Shown here: positions 55,947 to 64,000 of the stretch, piece after piece | How positions within the stretch are numbered: the stretch's first letter is position 1 | Layout: each line of letters begins with the position of its first letter | Assembly: GCF_000835495.1 (NCBI RefSeq) | Contig: NW_015622546.1 | Span: forward strand, 1,056,883 to 1,120,882 | Length of the DNA stretch: 64,000 bases | Origin: Cladophialophora immunda | Lineage: Eukaryota; Ascomycota; Eurotiomycetes; Chaetothyriales; Herpotrichiellaceae | Direction of reading: 5' to 3' | Made by a program: the position numbers and the translations under genes | Notes under the pieces: model-generated | Database searches by the model: none | What the model saw: only the letters and a program-made list of their open reading frames with translations | What the model was told of the DNA's origin: nothing

Positions 55947-57413
55947 AATAAGGTGACAAAAACATATTTGAGCGATCTATTCCAATGTTACTTGACAAGA
56001 TTGTTTTGTACGGTAACGAAGTGCTATGAAGTAATGACAGAATGTGGCGGTCTGCAATCTTCACGAATGGAAGCACCCTCCGTTCGTGGAGACAGACACT
56101 GTGTTGGGACGGCTCCAGTAATATTATTTCTGTGTTGTAATCTACAATCTGCCTACAGCGATATCCCGTTCAGCGGAGTTTGCGTGGCTGAATGATCTGG
56201 GATGTGCAAGATGGCGTGACCAGCGCGTATTGTTTTCGTTTATCTGTTCTAGTCATAATTTTGGATACTCCCAGCTCGCGGTAATAGAATTACGATTACG
56301 ATTCGTATTCCTTCCAGTCGAACAGTGGCCATTATGACATGGAAACAGTCCATTCTTTCCATTTCTGCAAAGTAGTGGCTCAAGAAGAAGAATAATGATA
56401 GTGATAATCAAGGGCTCTCGTCGAAAATGGATATTGCCCACTGTAGCTCCAAATGACCTACGTGTGTGTGTATGAAACAGAAATACCTGGCCAGCGAAGT
56501 ACATACCTATGTTGCGTACCCCCTACCGCTTCTGTAGAATCGGGGCCGAATGTCCTGCACACAGAATGGATACCAGCTAGCTAGCTATCCTGGCATTGGA
56601 TGCTCCGCTCCCCAGAATATGCTCATCAGTGCCTCGTACACACATACCGAGTATCATATGTGGATAATAGGCATGCGATATATGGTGCCTGCTGCTAACG
56701 GACCCCGGGCCGGATGTTAGCACCCAGCAGGAGTCGGCGTCCGTAATTATACTACCTAGCAGGTATCTTCACACTAGTAGCTATTATACCTAGGTCATCC
56801 TAGGCGGGCACTGCCAATAGGCTGTTATGATTCCAGCTCCTAATTATTCTTCCTCACGAGGTGCCGCCCGCATTCGGTGTATTCAGTGCCGGCCACCGCT
56901 GCGTTTGTTCGTCTCCGCCCGTTCCGCCGCGTCCTTGTTGACATTTCTACAATGGAACAGCGGGGAAAATTCACCACCATTGCAGATCCCGCGAGAAGGT
57001 TGAGCCTGGCGCAGATCTTATGTTTGCTTGCTGCACACACTGCAGCGAGTGGAGAGACAGGTAAGAGAGATGTGGAGCCACTGGCGAATACAAAAAAACC
57101 GTTTCGTCATTAATATTACCTAGGTATTTACCTCCCACCAAATGCGATTGGTCAACCAGGCTCAACCTCAAATAGCCAGACCGCTGCGGGCACATTACTG
57201 CTTCCATCCATTCAGAGGTGTTCTAGGGGGTATTGGGGCAAGGAAAATCGCAAAGACATCAGCAACCTGACCCTTTCCATACTGACAAGTATTAGTCCCA
57301 AGTTTCCAAAGAGTGTGAGGGCTAGTGGCAGTTCATCAGTGCCACTCCTATCGATTCGTCATGCACAGCAGGACATCCGCCATACCGCCTGTTGTTAACC
57401 GTTACTTCTCAGC
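55947..57413. other. Intergenic stretch (1.5 kb)
   Basis: No coding region could be supported. The frames on both strands at 56,840-57,207 overlap one another and have no domain. It includes the 3' flank of the membrane-protein gene ending at 57414. Confidence 0.4.
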
Positions 57414-58071
57414 TCACACTTGGCCGGCAGCCGCCGTGGCTGTGTTACTGGTCTCCTCGGCACCGTTCGTCATCCCCGGCGGAGACTCATGACGCTTCTC
57501 CAAGAGCGGTGTATTGAAGAATCCACGTTCCTGCCTGTGGATCAATACTTGCAAAATGGTAGCGAACACGCAAAAGGAGCTATCATAACACATCAGCATT
57601 TTCACCTTTGTGAAATCCAACGGAAAAGTATGCATAGTACACGTACACAGCAATGATACACCAAGACTCGAGAGCGTACTTCAGAGTACATTTGCGGAGG
57701 CCCGGTGGCGAGTTCCTGTGACAATCCTTCCAGTTGTAGTCTTCGGCCGCAAAGATAAAGGCCGTCACCCATAGGTGCGAGTAGATGTAGTCCAGCGGGA
57801 TCAGGTGGATGGTGAGGCGCCGGTGGAAAGCCAAGGGCATGGTGGGCAGGAAGAACCCAATGCTGGTGCAGGCGATAACTTCCTGGTACGTCGTGTGCTC
57901 TCCCCTCGTGTAGTCGTGGATGAAGTACGAGGCGATGGCCATGACGATGCAGGCGCTGGACCACTTAATGAAGTTGGCGCCGAATAAGAGAAAGCGTAGT
58001 ATGGTGAAAGAGGAGCGCGGGTCGCCTGCGGTGTCTCGATGGGAGAACCTAATGCCGCTTCGAAACTTCAT
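57414..58071 (-). CDS. Small multi-pass membrane protein (MARVEL-like layout)
   Basis: Two exons: 58071-57606 and 57547-57414, 58-bp intron with GTGAAA donor; 199 residues; the join reads GFHK|VLIHRQERGFF. Four hydrophobic segments: FLLFGANFIKWSSACIVMAI, EVIACTSIGFFLPTMPLAF, LDYIYSHLWVTAFIFAAEDY, and ALESWCIIAVYVYYAYFSV. A polar C-terminal tail (LLEKRHESPPG...) follows. The four-helix plan with a WKDCH turn before the last helix resembles fungal MARVEL-type membrane proteins, which act at the plasma membrane or in vesicle traffic. I am confident of the topology but not of the family. Confidence 0.7.
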
Positions 58072-58818
58072 GTTTGCTCAAGACTTTGTTTGGGTTGTTT
58101 CTTTGTTGTTAGGACTTTCGTTCTTTCGTAAGTGATGAAGCAGACCTTAACGTGAGTACGATCAATTTCAATATACAGGATCTATATATAACTTTGGGGC
58201 ATCACATGAGGCATATGTCATACCGTTCTCATCACGCCCTACGTCGTCGAAACGGATGCGATGGCCGCGGCGGCACGGAGACGCGATATCAGTCTCTGTA
58301 CGTTTGTGTCCAGGATTCGGAGATCATGAGACTATCTGGTCCCTCTCTCTCTCTCGTGTTGCTGGATCATTCCTACGGTGAATCATTCTCGACAGGTGTA
58401 CCAAGTTCCTGGTGTCCAAGGGGCGATGTTTGAGTTTCCGGCTAGCACGGGAGATCGGAATGTGTGGGTAAGTCGGAATCACAAGGCACAAAGCGACCAC
58501 CACGTCAAGGTCGGTGGATGAGCATGTCATAATATCGAGCGAATCTAACGAAATGTCAAGTCTGAGTGACTCAGTAGTGTGATCAAGTCCACAGAGAAGG
58601 GATTTGAAACGGATGGGGAGCTGCTGGGACGCTTCGTGAGTTTTCATTCAGGGCTAGGTTGAGGTGCTCCCTCGTTATACTCCACATCAAGCGCAGCAGA
58701 TTGAGCAGTACAAGCATAAGTTGAAACTAAATACTGGATTTATCGACACTGTCACACATCGGTAGCGCTAAGTAGCCTCGTGTCGCGCGGAGCCCTTCGC
58801 CCCAGTCAGTCTTCAATC
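58072..58818. promoter_or_regulatory. Spacer between two (-) genes
   Basis: It holds the promoter of the 57414-58071 gene and the 3' flank of the transporter gene. No coding region was recognised. Confidence 0.4.
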
Positions 58819-59822
58819 CTAGTCCTCCTTCGACTCTGCGTTCTGCTGTCGAGCAGCGGCTCTGGTACTGGCACCTTTGATGACGCTGCTGAGATCTCCC
58901 ACCGGAAGATTCAAGGGGAAGTCGACGCTGGCCAACATCTGAGCAGCGAGTAGATACCAACCCAGTAAGCACACAGCGAAGAGCAAGCCAGCAGCGGCAT
59001 GCTGGCACGTCACAGCGGTCTTTACGTTGCCTTCAGCTAGTTTCCAAAAGCTAGCTGCCATAAGACAGAGCGCAGGAACAAGCGCGACAAAGATCAGGAC
59101 GAAGCAAATATTTGTCCGCAGTGAACAGATGAGATAGATGAAAACCAGGACAGCCATGTATAGATGGAAGAAGGCGAAGGTACTTGCGAAGGTGGGGTTC
59201 GTGGCGCTTGCGGTTGGATCCCCAGGGTCGTATGCGATGGAGGCGTTGTAGTAAGGAGTCAATGTTGCCGCCCAGCTCAACCAGAAGGCGCCGAAGGATC
59301 CAAAGACGACGAACGGAAAGGTGTTGCCGAGGATGAACTCCAGAATGGATCCAATCATCATCAACAGGCCGCCGAAGAAGTAATAGACACCCCTTTAGTC
59401 ACGAAGAGAACTGTCAGTGTCTAGCCCAGGAGCCACCAGAGATGACAGGGATTGGGTTGAAGACCTACACTTCTGCAGCTCCCGAGCCACCGGACTTCCT
59501 CCAACCAAGCAAAACATTGCAAAGAGGACTCAGAGATAACAAGAATCCCAAGAGGGCGCTGATTCCCTGTGTTATTCTCCCAATTCCTGAATATCAGAGG
59601 GAGTACTTACAGGGGTGTTGGATTGCCCAAAGTTGACCTCAAGTTGTTCGAGACGCGATTTGCGGGTGATAAGTAGATCTTCTCGAAGAGCTCAGGGGTG
59701 ATCGATATGCTTCCGGCCGTTCGAATTTTGCGAAGTGCCTCGTCCCGGTCGTAGTCATCGTGATGCATATCATAGGTGGCTTTGTGGTTGCTAGGCGAAA
59801 TGTTGACATCGTCCATATCCAT
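58819..59822 (-). CDS. GPR1/FUN34/YaaH family membrane protein (acetate/ammonium transport family)
   Basis: Three exons: 59822-59611, 59566-59469, 59393-58819; 294 residues. The polar N-terminus is followed by the family motif around NPTPGISALLGFLLSL (first helix, spanning intron 1), then VGVYYFFGGLLMMIGSILEF and ILGNTFPFVVFGSFGAFWLS; six helices are expected. The YYFFGG and GNTFPFVVFG.FG.FW motifs are diagnostic. Relatives import acetate and other monocarboxylates with protons, or export ammonium. Plasma membrane. The C-terminal tail is short and polar (RQQNAESKED). All introns keep frame; the gene seems intact. Confidence 0.88.
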
Positions 59823-61667
59823 GGTTCACAGCCCTGAAAACAGTGAATACTTTAAGAGATAGAATTTTTGTTTCCAGACAGCATAGATAGTGTCAAATTG
59901 CATTGCTCCAGCTCCAGCTCCAAAGATGCTGGCCCCAGCCCTTAAATATTTTTATCGGTATCTCATTTGGGGAAACTGAAAGCCCCTCGCCGGGCTCAAG
60001 GATACGTGGAGTGCCAAAAGGTGGTTGAAATGGAATCATGGAATCGAACGATCTTCCACGCCTGACTACGGAAGTATATCCCGATCGTGCCGGAGTAGCT
60101 GTTGACCATTGACCAATCCGTTTGATCCACGCAGAGAGCAAGCAATATCATGACTAATGATCCGTAGACCGCGTAGACCGAATGCTGGAGGTATTGATAC
60201 TACTGCACTTCGTAATCCTTTTCTCCGTGCTCTTGAGATCCTGTCGCGTCAACCACTTCGTTAAGGTGGGGATCTGTCCATTGTAGGAGCCTCTTTGGGA
60301 CCTGTGCTGAGCTCTTTTGAGGGGGCTTGAAAGCAACATTCCGCATCATCCATCTGTGACTGGAAAGAACGGATGGTCTTCATCTCTTGCGACCAAGTAT
60401 GGGTCAAATGGATGAGGCGGGAAAGCTCATACAAAGTTCGAGAGGAGAAATGCCTCGTAGCCATTAGGGCGAAAGGAACGAGGGCTAGGAGACCATTTGA
60501 AGGACAGGAAACATCGTCATGTGCGCGGTCGTAGACGGTGTTGAGCGGTGGTTGATTTCGAAGATCCCGAAGCGATGAGTTGCCGGGAAACACTTGGTCA
60601 GTCGGCGTCTATGATGTCCAGGATGACCAGTTTCGACGCCCAGCCAACACTGCAAGGAGCAGGGGCGAAGACCAAACCGAAAGAGCGCAGGCATATAAGG
60701 CTCCGGTCTCGCTGGCGGAATATCTCCTATTCGCAGTTGCCCAGCTTCTTCGTCACTAGGTTCTGTTGAAAGACGAACAGGCGGTCGGTAGCAGCACCGC
60801 TGAACCGATCATGGCGGAGAACGCACAATCAGTTGATGGCGTGCCCAATGAGGTGTCTGCCTAAAGATCTGCTAGTCCTACATGTGGCTACACTCTCTCT
60901 TGTCGGTCCGGGTTACCCTATAAGAGGCGTTCCAGCAACAATGAGTACCGCTGAAACAAGAGCCGATACCGTTAGGGGAAGTTTGGATAATCTTCCCAAG
61001 ACTTTTATTCTAACACCAGATCTTGATGCTTTCCCTGGCTTGCTCCTCGTAAAATCATTCCAAGCTCCGGTAAGTTGTAGAGCTCACAGAATTGGATGGC
61101 AATGTCGACATGTACAAAGATTCCCAGAGGTTTCACTCTGTCATAAGCGAATTTCTCATTCTGCTAACTAAATGGGGCGCGATTATGGCCGGCGGCTCGA
61201 AGAATTTGAGTCGCATTGATCCAAGAGTCCGCATTACGGACCAAAACAGTGTTTCCGTTGAAGATGAGAGGCGTATATCCAGGAAAAACTGCCCCATTCT
61301 GTAAGCTTATAAACAGAGTTTTCATCTTCAATGATTCCCACGGTTAAAGTAGCCGCCCTTTCACTCTCTGAACCTCGAGTAGGCGCGACTGAAAGAGATT
61401 GAAGAAACCTCTCGGCATCTCTGCAAATCGTCAGAAGGAACACTGAAAAATTAGGATATTTTTGTGAAAGGAAAACACCATTATCGGTGAGGCACGTGCA
61501 ATAATGCGGCGTCGTTGAATTGAGCGCCGTGGAGAGGAAGTGCTCGAAATTCTCACAGACGAAGGAAGCCGGTCATATTGCCTATCTCAAAGGTACACAT
61601 CTGGGGTATTTGACAGGTAAATTAGTACCTCTAAAGACGTACAAAAAAAGTTAAATGTTATGCGATG
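59823..61667. other. Gene-poor stretch (1.8 kb)
   Basis: The first few hundred bases are the promoter of the transporter gene. Minus-strand frames at 60,261-60,694 and plus-strand frames at 60,833-61,304 (one with SLDNLPKTFILTPDLDAFPG) might be remnants of genes. I could not recognise a family or join them convincingly. Confidence 0.35.
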
Positions 61668-61892
61668 TTTAGGGAAGATCTCGACGAGCCTCCGGAGGCC
61701 GCCCAGATTAACTACGATGAGAGAAGCAGCATCTGCGGTTATATGAATCATAACTACGTACTAATAGCTAAACTCTAGGGCTAGAGGGTGCTAGGAAGGT
61801 ATCGGGTCTCCGTTATCGCTACACGAGATGTTCGTGATACAGAAGAACTCACGATCAATTACGGTAATGGGTTTTGGGGAGAAGGAAAATAG
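61668..61892 (+). pseudogene. Relic of a SET-domain gene
   Basis: One frame reads DEPPEA...SSICGYMNHNYVL...GRYRVSVIATRDVRDTEELTINYGNGFWGEGK then stops. The (E)ELTINYG.GFW string is the SET-domain C-terminal signature and GYMNHN resembles the NHxC-type motif. Two internal stops and no upstream half make it a fragment. Confidence 0.4.
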
Positions 61893-61915
61893 TGTCCTTA
61901 TCCAAAATATTATGG

Positions 61916-61951
61916 ACGTGCCATAACTGCGCCCGTGTAGTTATGGCACGT
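61916..61951. repeat. Perfect 13-bp hairpin
   Basis: ACGTGCCATAACT at 61916-61928 and its exact reverse complement at 61939-61951, around a 10-base loop. It could be a fused pair of transposon ends or a structured RNA element. Confidence 0.6.
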
Positions 61952-62171
61952 AACGCCTAAGGCTTACCTATAATTTACCGGAGCCCTTACCTCTATTCTA
62001 TTACTATATTTATAAGAAAGCTCTAGTCGAAATGTAGGGCTATTAGTCTATAGAGAGTGCACTGACTCAATACTATTACCGAGTATAAGGATAGAAGTAT
62101 ACCCTGCCGAAACCCATGTTTAGTTCCTGCCCAGGTTCCTCAGTGCTCTTAACGATCGGATGTGCGACAAG

Positions 62172-62704
62172 TAGGGCTCCGAAATGAATACGAATAATGT
62201 GAATATTCATGAATAAATACGAATATGAATAAGTCTTGGCGAGTAAATGCGAATATAAATATGGGCTCTATTCACATAGGCAGTATTCGTGAATATTCAC
62301 AAATATTCACATAAGTGGGTCGCTCAATAGAAGAAGGTAGCCGCTCCCCATAGTTATTCCTAGATAGAAAACAACCAGTTTTGGGTGGGCTTAACCACCT
62401 AAATCTGCACCTACCTTTCGCACCTCCTAACTACATCAAATTAATGGAGATTAGATACTTAATAGATTGTAAAGTGGTTGCAGGACACGACACAAGCTTC
62501 TTTGGGGTATATTCAAACATTGATCAGCTTGTAATGGATCAAGATCAATGTCGTCGCTGATAATCGGAACGGATTAACTGTCCGCCGAACCGGAAGTGAA
62601 TAATGTGAATACGAATATGAATAAATATTCACTTTATTCGTATTCACATAGGCGAATATGAATACGGGTCATATTCGTATTCATTTATTCATTTCGGAGC
62701 CCTA
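62172..62704. mobile_element. hAT-type non-autonomous element (MITE), 533 bp
   Basis: It starts TAGGGCTCCGAAATGAAT and ends ATTCATTTCGGAGCCCTA, an 18-bp perfect inverted repeat. Internal AT-rich GAATATGAATA-type words recur near both ends. It is flanked by an exact 8-bp duplication GCGACAAG at 62164-62171 and 62705-62712. No coding capacity, so it depends on a transposase elsewhere. Its ends differ from those of the 37.2-54.0 kb element. Confidence 0.85.
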
Positions 62705-62712
62705 GCGACAAG

Positions 62713-63875
62713 CTCTTCGATGAAACGGTCAAAGCTGCCTGTATGGCTGCTGGTTCCGTTTGACGACGAAGGCCATACCGTTTATCAGTGTAAGAGTCTG
62801 CTCCTGTTGCGGGATTTTAAACAATGTGCCTGCGCAATGCTACAGAGACTTGCAAAACCGGTTTCCACCAGAATTGCAAAATTGGTTGTTTCCTAAATGT
62901 GGAGCCACTAGTGGGAGCATAGCATTCGCCAGGTTGAATTACCATACACCGCGATTCCACCAATCGTGCTTGCCCATGCTGGTCGACATTTCTAGTCAAA
63001 ACACAGCTTGACATACAGTCTTCGTTATGACTCCCCACCACATCGAGCACCACACGGCATAATTCTGTTTTTATCACACGGAAGAATTGTTCCGCTTATA
63101 GTTTACATTATGTTCCCTACCGGACTGTGGTATAGTACCATGCTCTACGAGCAACTTATTGGTGGATTGATATGTTTGTCAACGGCGACAACTCTATTCG
63201 CAATGGATGTTAAGGTCCCGCCAATGATCTTCAAGTGTAGTAGGAGACATTTGAGCATTAACTTAGGGCCTCTTCAACCGAGGCCATAGCTAGCGTTCAC
63301 GCGTCTACTATCACGGCGCAACCTAGAATAGGAAAGATTACTATTAAGGGTGTAATTATAATATGAATTCTAAGACGAAGGAGTCTAACTAATAGTAGTG
63401 TAGTGAACGCGATAGAAGAGTGTTTACGCACCTAGCCTTGTGCGGGGTAGCTAACCTCGTATAGGAGCCTCACATAGGGTATCCCGTATGTGGTCAGCTA
63501 GGCCGTGACATAGGGCTTGTAGGCTAAGTAAGTGTAATGGCATTTGAGGAGAATCGGCCCTGTGACAAGGCTAGTCTCGAAAAATTCAACACGGGTCAGG
63601 TATAGTGCCCGCACCCGCACCCACATTTCGATATTTCACATATACTGTTTCCTCTTATTTCATCAATGCGACCACTCCAATTACTCAATTTGACAATTTT
63701 CTTGTTCTTTAGTACAGCATTTCAGGGAAAACGAAGATTTCGTTATGTTCAAGAGACCACTGACTGCTATCTCCTCGAATCACACTTTCCCCCCTAGTAT
63801 TGGACAACTATCAGGCACACAGGAGATTTCCGGTCTAATGCATTCATTGATCAGAGCATAGTGGCCGCACCGTTC
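62713..63875. other. Intergenic stretch before the right-edge gene
   Basis: No coding region with a recognisable domain. 63,300-63,560 has TA-rich words suggesting a further old repeat. The rest is the 3' flank of the gene at the edge. Confidence 0.35.
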
Positions 63876-64000
63876 TTAGATTGATTTTTCGATCTTGGGC
63901 TGAGGTAGCTCCTCCGCCTGGTTTGTAGGCGTGCTATCGTGGACGTTTCGAAGCCTCCGCGCCACCTCAGGCGTCATCCTGCTGTTCATGAGCTTGTTCT
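63876..64000 (-). CDS. 3' end of an unidentified gene, cut by the window edge
   Basis: An open minus-strand frame from the edge to a TAA at 63876-63878, encoding 41 residues that end EELPQPKIEKSI. It contains MTPEVARRLRNVHD. Charged, no stop, balanced codon use; likely a real C-terminus, but the family cannot be named. Confidence 0.4.
   Translation of the reverse strand, partial: NKLMNSRMTPEVARRLRNVHDSTPTNQAEELPQPKIEKSI

Overview
The window comes from a filamentous ascomycete (Pezizomycotina). Genes carry short GT-AG introns of about 50 to 125 bp, the families are typically fungal (Zn2Cys6 regulator, GMC oxidase, DUF2985, GPR1/FUN34, kelch membrane protein), and GC-balanced gene-bearing DNA is interrupted by one very AT-rich block whose mutation pattern (CpA to TpA on both strands, CAG/CAA/TGG turned into stops) is that of repeat-induced point mutation (RIP). 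The species cannot be named from sequence alone. Exon borders were placed by hand from splice signals and reading frame.

Layout. 0.3-5.2 kb: a kelch-type single-pass membrane protein (-) and an epoxide-hydrolase-like alpha/beta hydrolase (+). 5.6-10.7 kb: a DUF2985 membrane protein and a large C2H2 zinc-finger protein, both (-). 10.7-17 kb: gene-poor, with one unrecognised 189-residue gene at 14.4-15.1 kb. 17.06-33.1 kb: a compact metabolic cluster: GMC oxidoreductase, sugar-porter-type MFS transporter, Zn2Cys6 regulator, cytochrome P450, a decarboxylase of the 2,3-dihydroxybenzoate/gamma-resorcylate type, aldehyde dehydrogenase, a deaminase-type amidohydrolase and a cupin. The most natural reading is alcohol to aldehyde (GMC), aldehyde to acid (ALDH), acid to decarboxylated phenol (decarboxylase), with the P450 hydroxylating or demethylating an aromatic substrate. 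A 13-bp motif, ATCCGNYCACRTG, lies about 230-310 bp upstream of the start codons in four of the cluster's promoter regions, and a partial copy lies between the transporter and the regulator. It is a candidate operator for the cluster.

33.1-37.2 kb is decaying DNA with a relic of a fungal PigL_N-type protein. 37,210-54,044 is a single hAT DNA transposon (18-bp perfect terminal inverted repeats, 8-bp target duplication GTCGTGCC) blown up to 16.8 kb by later insertions. A tandem Ty3/gypsy chromodomain retroelement array (target duplication ACTCT/AGAGT) entered the transposase gene. A second LTR element (287-bp LTR, duplication AGTAG) entered that array. An inversion between two opposed 287-bp LTRs then flipped about 4.4 kb. 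Everything in this nest is RIP-damaged and no intact protein remains.

54-64 kb: a glycine-zipper-type pseudogene with C-to-T stops, a four-helix-like membrane protein (-), a GPR1/FUN34/YaaH (acetate transporter family) protein (-), a SET-domain relic, a 533-bp hAT-type non-autonomous element with an 8-bp duplication, and the 3' end of a (-) gene running off the right edge.
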